Part shown: piece after piece, positions 23,931-35,869 of the stretch
Layout: the number at the start of each line of letters is the position of its first letter
How positions within the stretch are numbered: the stretch's first letter is position 1
Source: Lunularia cruciata
Lineage: Eukaryota; Streptophyta; Marchantiopsida; Lunulariales; Lunulariaceae
Reading direction: 5' to 3'
Assembly (NCBI GenBank): GCA_948567375.1
Contig: OX419759.1
Span: forward strand, 47,407,493-47,471,492
Length of the DNA stretch: 64,000 nt
Made by a program: the position numbers and the translations under genes
Notes under the pieces: model-generated
Databases searched by the model: none
Told to the model about the DNA's origin: nothing
Seen by the model: only the letters and a program-made list of their open reading frames with translations

Positions 23931-24046
23931 TTATTTATGTAGATAACAAGAGTAATAATAGACTTACTAGTAATCCCATGTTTCATGCTTATTTATGTAG
24001 ATAACAAGAGTAATATTAGATTTTTCAGTAATACTGTGTTTCATGC
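23931..24046 (+). repeat. Tandem duplication inside copia RNase H relic (58 bp unit)
   Basis: TTATTTATGTAGATAACAAG begins at 23931 and again at 23989. Each unit ends in GTTTCATGCT. The 58-bp period is not a multiple of three. Confidence 0.9.
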
Positions 24047-24240
24047 TAGGACAAAACACAACATAACTTCATTAGGGAGAAGGTACTAGCAAGAGAGAGA
24101 TATATCTTTTATTTGTACGTACAGATGAGTAGGTAGTTGACATCTTTACAATGGTTTTGCCTAGAGATACATTTGATGACTTCCAAGATTGGTTAGATGT
24201 ACATTGCATTGATATGAGTTTGAGAGCAAGTGTTGAGACT

Positions 24241-26909
24241 CCAAGCTCTCTATAGGTGTGAACAAGCTCAGAGTTAGACTGAAATTGTATAGCACTGCAT
24301 TCCCACTAACTTGTTACAAAGTTAGTTAGAAAGCCGACCTATGTGGTGCACTAGTCTCTTGGCCATACCCTCAGAGTGTGTTACATATTGTTCTTTGATC
24401 TGTCTATATCATAGGAGTGTTGCCTACCTACTTATTCTCTTGGTTTATCTCTTCTCTCTCTTGTGTGAGTTCTGTGTTTCTTGACAATATGTACTACCCT
24501 TCCTAGAAGGCATGCCATCTAAGAAGTCTTGTTTGCAGTCAAATATCTTTGGTTTTTATTCCATGCTACTTGTGGCACTTAGGACTGATCAGATCCATTG
24601 TTGGGCTAGTCTACACCTTCAAAATCCAATTTTAAACCTCTCCATAGGATTCAAACAACTCAAGCTTCTACTTTATGATTTGCACCACTACTTGTGCAAG
24701 GCCATTTGGTGCTAGGAGACTAAGTACATATAGATTAATCAGATTAGACCTTCTTTTGCATACAAAGTTGCATGGAAAAGTGGACTCTATGATTATCAAT
24801 CCAAAGCCTTAAATAAAATGTGTACTCTTAATCCACTTTTCTCCTAATTTTCTCTTATGGCTTAGTGAGGTCCTTGCCAAACCTAACTACTCCAAAACTA
24901 CCAATGAAGGTCTTAATTCCTATCTTTTCCTATTGCAATTGCACTCTTTGACATTCTATGCACTTATCTTGTGTATGATCAAGTGCTACAACAAGAAGCA
25001 AGATGGTGAGGAGGAAGTTGATTTGAGTGGTTCCAATTTTCCCATAGCCATCCATACATACTTGAATCAAGCAAGCATATAGTAAAAGGACTTCCCATAG
25101 TTTATCATCCAAACTGGAGGATCCGAGTAAGAGATCTTGTAATTCCTGTAGTAGCGCATGAAAATTTAGTTATGTACTTAGGCGTGAACAAATCTCCCAT
25201 GTATCTATTTGTTTCCAAGACCATGCAAGACTAATGGTACCAAGCAATACCTTGTTGTGTTGGTTGTCCCTTAGCTTCCAAGGTCCCACACCAGTTGCCC
25301 CTGCACTCTTCAAGATGGAGTCAACCAAATTGTAAGCACCTCTAGATGGCCTTCCTTGAGGCCTTAGACTGGGACTGAAGGAAAGAATTTATTGGGAAAT
25401 ACCCTGTTCAAGACAAATGCATCATTTCTCATATGGCAAGAAGCAATGCTGCTGACCCACAGTGCAAACCAGCCCTCTAGGAGTGCGGGAAACCATGAAC
25501 ATGTTGGAGAGTTGCTTGAATCTGTGGTATGCTACCAAGTATCCCGTAGTTTTCTAATCTGCAGTATACCGCAGCACACTGGCTGGGCTCACAAGAAGTT
25601 AAAGAAGACAATACATTCAATCCCTTTTGACATGACATCTATAATACCCAATTCATGTACCTCATACAGCAAGCCAACATGTGGGGTTGCTGCCTAAGTA
25701 GGACATTGGAGTTGGTACTTATTGATAGGTTCATCTTTGTTTGGTATCCCATGCATCTTCAAGGATTATCCCGGGAGGGATCTTACATGACCTTCTACCG
25801 AATTAGTGCACAATTCTTCCTCCATGTAAATAGAAACAAGAAGAACTGGTAAAATTTCACGTTCTGTTTTTAGGCTTGCTTGGAGTTCATGCACTTAGGA
25901 GAGTGCTATGCCATGGGGGGAAAAAGGTCTTTTAAGAGAGTACCCAATTGGGAGCAAGAATCATGTGCACAAAATAAACATCTGTGAGCCAATATATAAC
26001 ATAAAGACTAAAAGAAGAAAGAGACTATGGGAGTGTATAGTAGTTAGAAGTAAGGAGCATTTAAGGATTTAGAAATGCATTGACATGATAGGTTATGTAC
26101 ATCTAGAAGAGAACATGTAAGGGAAGAAAGACACTTGATATTTATGGTGTGGGCTACAAAAGAGGTAGCTGCCTCAATTAGTCCAGTGATTAGGGTAGAC
26201 AGGAAATTAGGTTTACCAAAACTATTTAAAGGGAGTGTCCCCTCTTGTGAGATCAATCTTTGAGCACAAAAAGGTGATAGTGGAAGATTCCCCAAGAAGA
26301 AGAGAGACTTAACAAAGTTGTGAAAGTAGATACATATGCCTCCTTTTTATCCGCGATAGAGGTTGACCACTGTAAATATGGGAATTGGTTGGCCTTTTCC
26401 CAATGGGGCTGTAACATTTCTTTACACCTCAAGGTAAATGGGGCCAAGCTTAATATAAAAACCATAAAATTCATATTCTAACTTTGTGTATGATGTGAAT
26501 GAATAAGTGCATCTCTTGAAAATTATGTGGTTTGTGTTATGAATCAGTGATCCTTGGTTACTCCTCTCACTTATCATGTAAGGAAGAGGTTGTATTGGGA
26601 ACTACCCTTCAAATGCATTACCTAATTACTAAGTGACATACCACGGAGGCAGATGGGTTTGTGGGGGTGACAGACCCTCAAGCTGTCCTTGAGGGTAAGT
26701 GTCTATGGGAGATTCCTTAGTGGAATTACAAGCAGCTATGGGAATCTTGACTACAATTCCTCTCCAAGCCAAGTAAATGTTCTGTTGTGCAAGGATTGTA
26801 CCATTGCTCCCTTTCCTCACATAGCATCCTATATTCCGCACTATGGGCATGGACTAACCTGCAGATACTCTGTCAAGGGTGGAGTGAGGGGAAGGATATT
26901 ATTGACAGA
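24241..26909. other. Unassigned sequence with short open frames
   Basis: Open stretches at 24512-24715, 24930-25112 (minus), 25392-25697 and 25655-25852 show no domain I recognise. The region contains a perfect 9-bp inverted repeat at 26674-26696. It is likely old repeat debris; a shared family with 19040-22100 is possible but not shown. Confidence 0.3.
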
Positions 26910-27289
26910 AGAAGGAAAAAAAATGCAGGCACAAGTAGCCCCAAACCCCCAAAGTTACAACAACAAGGTCACCAGCCAAGGAAGTGCTGGTTATCAATGA
27001 GTGTCAAAATATGGGCAGCAAAATGGAGACTACTCGAATAATGGATGTGATGGAATTGGTGTGAGAGGACGAGCCTTTAATTCCACAAAGGGAGTTTACA
27101 ATTTTGGGTCTACTAGAGGAAAAGATGAGTCAGATAAGTCCCCATAAATTGGGAGTGCAACATTGCAAGTTGGGAAACAATACTGGACCTTTTGTGGGAG
27201 CCAAGATTGTTATGGTACTCAAAAGTATGGATGAGAGTACAGAAGGGAAGTGGCTCCAGAAGCAGGAATAGGCCAGGGCCCCAGGTGCA

Positions 27290-27700
27290 GTTTTTCAAGG
27301 TCTTCCTTCATCTTTGTGATCTCCTTATCTCAAGGTTCTATGTCTTTATTGCACTCTTCCTCCGTTAATCTATCCCAAGCATAAGGGTTCTTACCTCTGC
27401 TTGTGCTCTTCTTATCTCCGCATCATGCTTCGCACATCTCTCCTTTTAGATTCTTCCCCATTTTGCAGTCTTTTCCTCATGAGGTCGACAGGCCGCCTTC
27501 TCATGATCAACTTCTTCTCTTACCTTAGTAATCCTCTGACAATTTTTTGCCCTTCTCAGCCTGCATCATGTGTAGTATACCATTTCCAAAAAATTTAGAA
27601 TTCTAACCTGATCATATCCTTTTATAACAGATTCTTCAAAGGCGATATTACAAGTATCATGCTAAACCAGGCGCCGAAACCACCCAAAGATTTCATAAAG
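27290..27700 (-). pseudogene. Coiled-coil retroelement ORF fragment, left arm
   Basis: The minus strand gives a Lys/Glu-rich helix (RLTEEECNKDIEP, KEITKMKEDLEK) matching the plus-strand fragment at 39640-39980 of the right arm. It is interrupted by stops. The function is unknown; it looks like a gag-like coiled coil carried in the duplicated block. Confidence 0.4.
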
Positions 27701-27707
27701 CCGACGT

Positions 27708-28257
27708 GCAACACGTCATAATACCAATGATATATCTTTGATAATATCAGTCAACAGATTGTAGACTGATATTATAAGATTTGGTAAAGGATAAAGAGCA
27801 TGAAAGGAAGAAGAAAGTAATCGGATCCATATCACGGCCCTATTGTCATCGGATTTAAGATCAATCTGACATTTGATTTGTTGAATGTTCTCAAAGTTGA
27901 TAGTTCACACCTGTGTGACTGTCAGTGCCTGAACATCTTCTGCAACCAGAATAATATACCTCGTTGCTCGAAATGAGATTTGCTCAGGGTGTATATGTAC
28001 ATTAATTAATTAACATTCGTAAATGGTAGCTCTTGCTTGAGCTCAGATTTGCCTAATTAAGTATACGCTCCACCAGGTCGGTCTAGGAAGCATAAAATGT
28101 TTAAATTTTATTTTAGTTTGAAGGACGAAGAAACATTAAAAGTTAGATCGATAAACAAGTGCTGTTTTGTCTAAGGTTTGAAATCTCGTTTGGATTAGGT
28201 TTAAGGTCTAAGGTTTAGATCAACATCTACGCCAGTTTCTATCGTGCGACTGCGCGC
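27708..28257. other. About 550-bp insertion present only in the left arm
   Basis: Right-arm sequence is continuous where this lies (AAAGTTGAC followed at once by TGGAGCGAAG). The piece contains perfect 12-bp inverted arms ATAATATCAGTC (27741-27752) and GACTGATATTAT (27764-27775). It has no ORF of note. It could be a small transposon or, conversely, a deletion on the right; flanking duplications are not evident. Confidence 0.55.
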
Positions 28258-28670
28258 TGGAGCGAATAGAGTGCCTCATTAACCCCCGACAGTCTGAAAA
28301 GTGAAAAGATGATTTCCCTACCATATCCTGATGGAGACGGAGAACGGCCGTGGAAGCTTGTAACATGGATGAGCAGAACAGATGCAGAGGACACGGAATA
28401 AATGGGAGCACAACTGTGTCCTTGCTTCAATGATTACATTCTAAAAGCATGTTCCGTTCAATTACATAGGAAGGTTTTGCTCCGTTTCCAAACCTGAAAA
28501 CGCGACATCTGATTCTCTTCGATACCAATGTATTCGGATGGCGCGGGAAACACTTCTTAAACGAAAAGCAAAGAGTACGCAGATACCACAGAAATGAAGA
28601 ACTTGCTGCCAGGATTCTGCCTAAACTTGGAGTCCACGTCCTGCTTTCTGTCACAAGCTAGATGGTTAGT
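28258..28670 (+). pseudogene. Duplicated unknown gene fragment, left copy
   Basis: Homologous to 39110-39671 in the right arm. One frame stays open to a shared stop near 28660 (ending HRNEELAARILPKLG then HV and SVTS). The preceding part includes FGWRGKHF and KQRVRRYH. Other frames are broken: the equivalent of RPWKLITWMSTT is lost here, with a stop where the right copy reads EEMG. I do not recognise the protein. Conservation of one frame in both arms hints at a past coding exon. Confidence 0.4.
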
Positions 28671-29157
28671 TATTGCAGCGTCGCTGAAGAGGGAAGTCTT
28701 AACTTGGAATAAGATCTAGCTCGGGGTGCCGGTTATGCATCCAGATAGTGGCGGAATAGAGTTTCTTTTGTTTTAGACGATAGTCGTATCCGTAGAGGAA
28801 GAACGTGGGAACTTAGGAGTGGAGAACTGCATGCAACTCTTTCACAAAGATAGGTACGTCGAAATCTCATTGGTACATCAGAAACTTGCTATCAGTGACT
28901 AATGATGTTATTTATGAGCGGACTATCTTTGATGGAAAATGCAGGAAGGTATTCCAATTTGCCATCAGTTAATAATGATGGTATTAATGACCTCACCATA
29001 TTTGATGCAAAATGAATGAAGGTATTACCTCAGTAAGAAGAGGACAGTCCTAAATAGGAAAGTATTATGTTGGATTTGAGCTCGGAGGACCGGTTCATTC
29101 AGATTCAGGCAGTGGGGGAATGGAGGTCCTTTACAATCCTAAGAATAGAACGGACCT

Positions 29158-29223
29158 GTCAGCCATTCATTAGTTGTAGAAAAAACCAACCTACATTGCT
29201 TATTTCTACAGCTAATGAATGAC
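29158..29223. repeat. Hairpin-forming inverted repeat, left copy
   Basis: The arm GTCAGCCATTCATTAGTTGT with following AGAAAA (29158-29185) pairs with TTTCTACAGCTAATGAATGAC (29203-29223) across a short loop. The same foldback is present at 38621-38689, so it predates the inverted duplication. A MITE-type foldback or a small-RNA hairpin are both possible. Confidence 0.7.
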
Positions 29224-29319
29224 GAATGTGCGACATCTAGGGTGTTGATTCACATACCCTATTCGCCTTTGTGCAGCGTGGATCGACCGTCGGTTGGCGG
29301 TGGCCTCCTCTCTACTAAT

Positions 29320-29611
29320 TGTTAACCAGTGTAACACTCCCACTAACCTTTCATCTTTGTTGTGCGCGCTACTCCATATCCTACCAGTTTCTCCAATTGG
29401 GTAAGCTAGTACGGAGTCAAGAGGTTGTTCTCAGTTTTTCTGAATTCTGCACAATTTCCTTGCAACAAATGCTTGTACCCCTGTCGGTCATCTGTTGTCC
29501 AATGTCTGTTCTGCTAATCATGACGGGGACTAAAGAATCGTGGCTCAAGTTCTCTTGTTAGTGTTAGTAAGAAAGAAATGAACTGGTCCTAAAGAATCGG
29601 AGAGTGGGTGG
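29320..29611 (+). pseudogene. Relic of a second LBD gene: 5' flank and start codon only
   Basis: 29320-29504 matches the 200 bp immediately upstream of the LBD gene (reverse complement of 38330-38530), through ACTCCATATCCTACCAGTTT, GTACGGAGTCAAGAGGTTG and CTGTTGTCCAATG, where the last ATG is the LBD start. Right after this ATG (29502-29504) homology ends. About 105 bp of filler containing CTAAAGAATCG twice follows, and homology resumes at 29612 with sequence 1.8 kb beyond the LBD stop. The coding region is therefore deleted in this arm, or was never copied. Confidence 0.8.
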
Positions 29612-29865
29612 AGTTTCTGTAGCTGTGAATCGTAATGCACACTTACAGAATTGGAATCATTCTGGATTGTACAGCGCCTGATAGGTCTCAAGTGCAAGAC
29701 TATTGGATACCCCATTCATTGAATCGAAGACCCTCTTCAGTTTAGAAATGTTCCTCTACAATGTGGTATATCCTATTTTGCGGATGTAACTTGTGACTTA
29801 TCCGTCCTGAAATCTGAGCAAGAGCTTCCCCTTTTTGTATAAGGTACAATTTTACATAGAAATCA

Positions 29866-30939
29866 TGGAACAAAGTATTAATGGGCTGAGTTTTAATGAT
29901 TATTCACTCACTAAAGCGATAACCATTTGAAGAGCTACCACCCAAAGAAGGGCATGGGACAGAATTGTGCAAACGAGAAAGTCCATTCGTTTTGCACAAT
30001 CCTGTGGCGATGGAGCGGTCTAATGTTAGGGCCAGCATACTAGCAGTTCAATGATATCCTCCGACAGATGCAATAAGATTGCACGGCAGGATTGGATTTC
30101 AGCTATGCATGTTAGATTTATCCCTAGCAAATGCAAATTATTGTTGGGGGATCACAGTTCAAGTCTTTTGATCTACTTTCGGACAATTTATCTTGAAGAT
30201 CCATCCTCTTTCTGAAGACATAAATGGAGCGCTGTGTGCACCTGCAGTGCCGCAACATAACGGGTACAAGGAGTTTGCATCAACGTTCAATTGATGCAAA
30301 CTGATGATGATAGCTGATGTGCAAGTTCAGACAATCAGTCTGGACATTCCAGTGCCTATCTAGTTCTCAACTGTAATCTGTTACAACAAGTTGGGTTAAA
30401 GTTCAATAAACATCTGAGCATCTTTCAATGAATTTTCCCAGAAATATTGAGTGATTCTAGATTCCTGGATATGGATATCTTTGAATACAGATTTCTAATT
30501 TCAAAGCTTAGATAAACATAATCGAGGCTTTAGAAGAACCCTGACTTTAGAAGCATCAGCCACCTGCCAATTCAACCAAGCAGCTACAGTATTTCTATGA
30601 ATATTTTGACTATGGACGAAAAAGACATCGACGGTATAGGATATACCCAGGCTTATGGTGACTTGAGGTGTGAAGGAAAAAAAAAAAAACTAAAATATTA
30701 GTATTTCAACGTGATTCTGAACGGAAAGAAAAAGACGGAAACGGGTCAACATCTCACTACTAAATACTCACTAACAGATGAACTGGAAACAGCATAATAG
30801 TCCTTAATAGCTAAAGGTACAGCATTTCGCTTCTCATCTAGCCATCCTGGACATCAATCTATGCGTACTTACTCGACGATTTCAAGTTGAGCAATCTAAG
30901 TTCAGTGAGGTTTTGATTCTGATATGGTAAATACTTTTT
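29866..30939. other. Central spacer of the inverted duplication, no gene seen
   Basis: Low-copy-looking sequence with an A13 run near 30679. No ORF, RNA gene or domain was recognised. Confidence 0.4.
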
Positions 30940-31590
30940 GTGATTGCATCCAGGCTAAGAAGTCTAGCATTTCTTCTCCGGCTCTTTGAATCCACCATAA
31001 AGAGAGGACTGCACATGGCAAGTCCCGCCATTGAATTTTTCAGCGCGAATACGACTGAAGGTCCACATAAAATGAGGCACCTTCAGGATCCAACGTGCAT
31101 CATCGACATCTTCAAGGGGCAATTTCAAGACAACACTCCAAATGAGAACGTGAGTTAGAAATAAGGCGAATACATCTGACTGCTGACTAGAAATCTCGTT
31201 GCACTTGCTTCTTCTGAGCCCTTCTAAAAATTGTGAGACTTCCATTTTAATTTGCCAGATTGGGTGAATTTCATGCAGACTAAAGAGTTGCGTTGTTCTG
31301 CTAGATTCCTTGTGTCTGGATTAAAGAGAAGGCTGGTTATAGCACGTTCAATCCTGCAGGGTTTTAAAGTGAAGACAGCTGAACGTGTGGGAAAGTCTGC
31401 GTATGGAATCTTTAACCAGCAGGCGCTACTCAAGAGGAGGAATGTCCGATCTGAAAAGAAGTATCTGGTTTGAAATTCGCATTCTTTTGAGATTTGGACT
31501 CATGTGGAGTGTCAATACCATTTCTGAGCTCCTTGATTCTAGTACGCACGGACATTTCGAGCTTTGAATGTAGTTAGTCTCCGAAAAGTA
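30940..31590. other. Possible exon remnants, unassigned
   Basis: Open frames lie on both strands (30940-31158 and 31252-31473 plus; 30964-31245 and 31224-31433 minus). The plus frame GLKRRLVIARSILQGF looks protein-like, but I cannot assign a family or a splice pattern. Confidence 0.2.
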
Positions 31591-32344
31591 GACGGAGGAT
31601 TTGTTTCCCTAGTGTTAGGTAAAACTGCTAAGAACAAAATAGCAATAAAGAACTGCTGATATGAGAGGGACAGTTTTACCTCTATTTCCTTTCGTCGTTC
31701 ATTTTCAAACGGTTCAGATGAACTATAAAATTTGATTCAAAAGGTTATGGATAACGTCACCATTTCATAAAATTTAATATCCTTGCAGAGACAAGGAAGG
31801 CATGTTCAAGCAAATCAAGAAAACTTCCTCGATTCATGAACGGAAGTATTGTAAATTGATGAGATCAATTCCAATAGGCTTTCAATCGAGCAATAGCTAA
31901 TTCGGAGGATTAAATTTCAGAACAGCTATCTACAAGGTCGAGTAAAACAATCATGTTTCGATTCGAATTAGCTCTTTTATCATTTCCATGCTCGGAATGC
32001 AGTGAGATCATAAATTTCTCTCGTGTTCGATATGTCCATATAGTTTTAACGTCTTGATGATTCCTAACTTTAGCTACAAGTCTGATATATCTCTTCGTTT
32101 CAAACATTAAACATTTCGTGTGCACCATGATCCTCTAGAAATACATCGACTAATGGCAAAATTTTGATATCCGCCACGAACTGGCCGGGCAATGAAGCTT
32201 GACATCAAGATTCGTTGGAATACCCAATAAGAAGCTGAATTTGGTTTAATGGTACTTTGTACCATTAGCATCTTCATTTTGTATATGTACTTTGTACATG
32301 ATTGTGTCTTGACTCAAGTTTAGAAAAAGTCCGTGGAAATCATT
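31591..32344. other. No gene seen
   Basis: AT-rich intergenic sequence downstream of the calmodulin-like pseudogene. A direct GTACTTTGTAC repeat (near 32250 and 32285) is the only structure noted. Confidence 0.4.
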
Positions 32345-33175
32345 TGCTTGAACTCCGTGATGTCGATCACGCAGTTACCATCATCATCGACTCAAGCTCT
32401 TGTCTTCGGACATCCCCATGTCCAATAGAATAGTTTGCAGTTCTTTAGTTGTGATAAATCCATCGCCGTTCTTATCGAACACTCTAAATGCTTCTAATAT
32501 TGTCTCTTCCTCGTCAGCTGTTTGCAATTCATCCTGTGTGCATGAATTTTGCCTTCAACGAAAGATTGATATAGGGTACAAAACTCGTCAAAGACAACTT
32601 TGCGGCCGCCGTTGTGATCTACCGTTCCCAGCATAGAACCTGCTTCTTCTTCAGACATTTCGAACCCTAATCGACCATGAAGTAAATCATCTGAGCAAAT
32701 CAAGCCGTCTTGATTCTCGACGAATTTCTGGAACACTTTCCTCATCTCGGAAATCTCAAGATTTGAATCACACTCGTTGTCGAACGCATTCTCCGAGCTT
32801 CTGGCCTTAACATCACTATGTGCAGGAGCGCTCTCGTTACTGCGAGCAGAGCTACCCTTTTCTATAGCTGGAGAAAAAAGAATCCTCTTTGCCTGAATTG
32901 GAGTCTATACTTGTAAGATCATGAGCACCGTTGTCGTTCTGAGCATTGCATTCCTCTAGTATAGCAGGAAGAGATGTCTTGACTGCACTGTTACCGAAAC
33001 GGAGATACTCAGTTCTCAACAGATTGCTAGTGGCTTCTCTCTTCTGATTCTCTGGTGCTGCTATTGCTTCCAAGATCCATGTAAAATCCAAGAGAGGCAG
33101 AGTTGAGTGTGAACTGAATCCTCTTTGAGTTCCTGTTAAGAGCGTCATTTGAACACTTGCCGTATCCGTAATCAC
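32345..33175 (-). pseudogene. Calmodulin-like (CML) protein pseudogene
   Basis: CML proteins are plant EF-hand calcium sensors. The minus strand shows an N-terminal extension (32852-33175, e.g. NLLRTEYLRFGNSAVKTSLP) and then an EF-hand pair in 32494-32745 (FQKFVENQDGLICSDDL and MLGTVDHNGGRKVVFDEF). After a frameshift near 32545 comes a canonical third loop, DKNGDGFITTKE, within EETILEAFRVF...LQTILLDMGM. After another shift near 32390 comes a fourth loop, DDDGNCVIDITEF. Loops 1 and 2 have lost key acidic or glycine residues; loop 3 is perfect. At least three frameshifts (also near 32870) make a functional product unlikely. Plant CML genes often lack introns, which argues against the breaks being splice sites. 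Confidence 0.8.
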
Positions 33176-34053
33176 TTCAGGCAGCTACGAAGCCTGAAAT
33201 GACAGCGTAAACAGAGTTGCGTTCCAACGAGAACAAAGAGTAAAATCGTGGTGACAAACAGTCGATTTTTCGACCATGGTCGTTCAATGGCTGCTTGGGA
33301 AACAGATCAATCGCGAGGGTGAACACTGAAAGGTTTGAGGCGTTCGAAATTTATTCAGCGCCAATGCATGACAGACGCTTTGTGTTCCGTTTTAGAAAGA
33401 GAAGTAGCGAGTGACGAGCTTAGCTTAGTTCGATCGACCCCCTTGAAGAAGGTACGTGACTAAGTAATGAAAGAGAAGAAACGCCTGAGATATAATTTGC
33501 TCTTGAGAGGTCTCCATTATAAGTATTAGACGTGAACGAGTGAGAGGTAACTCTAAGAGACAATGCCTACTGAACTGGAAATCGGATGACCCCTTACGCA
33601 GATAACCTGGGCCACCCTCCCCTTCTAATCCTGGGCCTTGTCTTTGGCTATCATTGACTCGGACAAAATTTGGTTGCTTACAATTTTCACACTGATAACA
33701 CACTCATGCTTACTTTTATCTTTATTCCTTTTAGGGTTTGTTCCTTGCAGCTTCGGTAAAAGTCTTGGTTTTGAGTTTGATCACCGATTAAGCAAATATG
33801 ATCTGTTTCATCTTCATTGCAAATAGAATTTCACTTACAAAACTTGTTGAATTTATAGCCATAATAAAGAGAAGGAAGAAGCACTAAACGGAGACCCACC
33901 CAGATCTTATTATTCTTCCTTCTTTGTGTACTCTTTGACAGTGTTTTCTTCTGGATTATACATGAAACAGAGTGTGATATCATTATTAAAAACCATGTAC
34001 ATCTGGGCACGAGGCAAATTGGTTTTGGGAATAGTCCAGCGCAGCAGGTGCTT
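33176..34053. other. No gene seen
   Basis: Sequence 5' of the CML relic. Open frames at 33425-33703 (minus) and 33638-33826 (plus) resemble nothing known to me. Confidence 0.4.
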
Positions 34054-34395
34054 CTAGCTACGAATTCGACTTAGAACCAACCCTTTGCATGTACATATAG
34101 GTGAAGACGCGACTCCCCAACACCCACGGGCACCACACATCTTTGGTACGGAGATGGTTTGCTTTCCGCCCAAAATAGTCGGTGCTTGACCGAAGGCAAC
34201 CGGGTTGTTGTTGTTAACCACGAAGTCCATCTGGGCCTCAAGGTAACCGTGGCCACTGTGGTCAACCTGAACTTTCTCGCAAGAGACTCCGCCCCCAGGG
34301 AGATTTGGAGGGAGATTTGGAGGCCCTTCCCCAGCGTGATTGGGAGCGAAGCCCCGATGATTGCCTGAGGATCGCTCCGTGGACACAAGTTCCAT
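34054..34395 (-). CDS. Hypothetical 113-residue ORF
   Basis: The frame opens with a methionine at 34395 and closes at 34054. It is Gly/Pro-rich near the N-terminus (GPPNLPPNLPGGGVSCEK) and has four cysteines near the C-terminus (MCGARGCWGV, ICTCKG). No signal peptide or membrane segment is visible. The opposite strand and a second minus frame (34071-34409) are also open here, because the base composition is GC-rich relative to its surroundings. Coding potential is therefore uncertain, and I recognise no family. Confidence 0.2.
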   Translation of the reverse strand: MELVSTERSSGNHRGFAPNHAGEGPPNLPPNLPGGGVSCEKVQVDHSGHGYLEAQMDFVVNNNNPVAFGQAPTILGGKQTISVPKMCGARGCWGVASSPICTCKGLVLSRIRS

Positions 34396-35604
34396 GTTTT
34401 AAAGGACATCGGGTGATTTAAATGGGAAATTTACGAATTTCTGATCGGACCCCGAACCACTGTCCGCAAGATTTCTGTTAGGGTATTGTAAAAAAAGACT
34501 TTTACATATATGAATAGTACGAATACGATAAAGAAATTTACTCGTTTATAGTCCAGGCAGCATTGTTTGGAAGAAATTTCTATTTCAATGGTGGGTTGAT
34601 GTTTCCGCGTTAGATTAGTTAGAGGTAATTATAATATAATTAATCATTTTAGAGGGGGAAGAATATTAACTTGTGGAATATTCATTATTTCTTTCTAACT
34701 AAAGCTTAGAAACCCATCGGTAAGCCTCAACCTACCATAAAATATAACTAATCATCTTTCTTCTTCTGATCTAGTAAGGGTGGATGTAATCCGGGTACCA
34801 TAAAATATCCCTTATTGCATACTCTTATCACGTCCATAAAATTTTTCCTCAAGTACTGTACATATAGTTACTGCTTTTCTAAATTACCCCCCTATCCCTT
34901 AGATTGAATTGTTGAAAAGTACCTTTCAGAGAGAAGTACATATAGCATTGATATAGCATGGAACTATACTAGAGTTTATAGATAACACCTAATATCCAAT
35001 ATCCAATTAGTATCCTGTTAGAGTATTTAGGTTGTACCTTTGAGTAACTCGTTTATTCGATCAAGATATTTTCTTTATGAAAGTGTAAGATAGGGTATGG
35101 ATACACATTGCGCAATGCATCAAGAGTGATAGAAGCTTTTTCTTGGACGCAGAGACACTGAGATACTAGAAGAGATTTTCCAGAACTGGGAGTAAATTGG
35201 AACACAATGGGAACAAGGACATATAATATAGATTAGTTGATTCAATGGAGAGAATTTATTGATTTGGAAATTCAAGATGATAATTGTTTTCAAATCAAAG
35301 AGACTTATAGGATTGTTAATGAGCTAGAGACTATAGAACAAACCATAGTAGATGCAGGAGAGAATGATTGGTAGAGCAAGAATAATGATAATGATGTAGA
35401 ATGTATATCTGTGCATCCATCAAAGAGAAATATTTATAGAGACTAATCAATTGTAGAACCACAAACCAGATGTGGAGTAGATAAATTATACTACATGAGC
35501 AATGTGCTTCAAAGAACAACCGCATTCTCTTGTAGTAAAGACGGTTATAGCTTTAGAGAGTAAACAGTCATTGAAACTCAGCCGTTAATAATTTGTTCGA
35601 TGAT
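34396..35604. other. No gene seen; AT-rich sequence
   Basis: AT-rich, with scattered short frames and no recognisable motif. It adjoins the right arm of the inverted duplication at 35605. Confidence 0.4.
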
Positions 35605-35869
35605 TTCTATGTAAAACTGTACCTTATACAAAAAGGGCAAGCTCTTGCTTATGTTTCAGGACGGATAAGTCACAAGTTACATCCGCAAATAGGATATACC
35701 ATCATTGTAAAGGAACATTTCTAAACTGAAGGTGGTCTTCGATTCAATGAATCGGGTATCCAATAGTCTTGCAATTGAGACCTATCAGGCGTTGTACAAT
35801 CCAGAATGATTCCAGTTCTGTAGGTGTGCATTACTATTCACAGCTACAGAAACTCCATCCATGGAAGAT

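Larger units (their letters stand above)
22880..24240 (+). pseudogene. Ty1/copia reverse transcriptase and RNase H relic
   Basis: On the plus strand, in shifting frames, are TFLNVDLLEEVYMV, then LVCRLQKALYGLKQTLRVWY and IYVDDLILSG. These are the copia RT signatures (catalytic YVDD kept). Further on are YRWMVGSLIFLTITRLDL and YAVGLVS, and then the RNase H part (EYKDVTNTTCEAIWLQRLL, IYVDNKSN). Stops are frequent. Two internal tandem duplications (23318-23563 and 23931-24046) lengthened it. Integrase, protease and gag are absent upstream, and no LTRs were found. It is in the opposite orientation to, and far more decayed than, the copia element at 47668-52752. Confidence 0.85.
26910..29865. repeat. 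Left arm of a large imperfect inverted duplication
   Basis: In reverse complement this arm matches blocks of 35605-41080. The pairs are 26910-27300 with about 40800-41080, 27300-27707 with 39535-39960, 28258-28685 with 39110-39535, 28755-29504 with 38330-39100, and 29610-29865 with 35605-35863. Identity in the best blocks looks above 90% by eye. The left arm has an extra 550 bp at 27708-28257 and about 70 bp near 28685-28755. It lacks about 850 bp present on the right (39960-40800) and the 2.4 kb holding the LBD coding region. Confidence 0.85.

Noticed and set aside
26674-26696. Perfect 9-bp inverted repeat with 5-base loop
   Set aside because: Too short to stand out in AT-rich repeat DNA, with no poly-U or gene end beside it, so not called a terminator or site.
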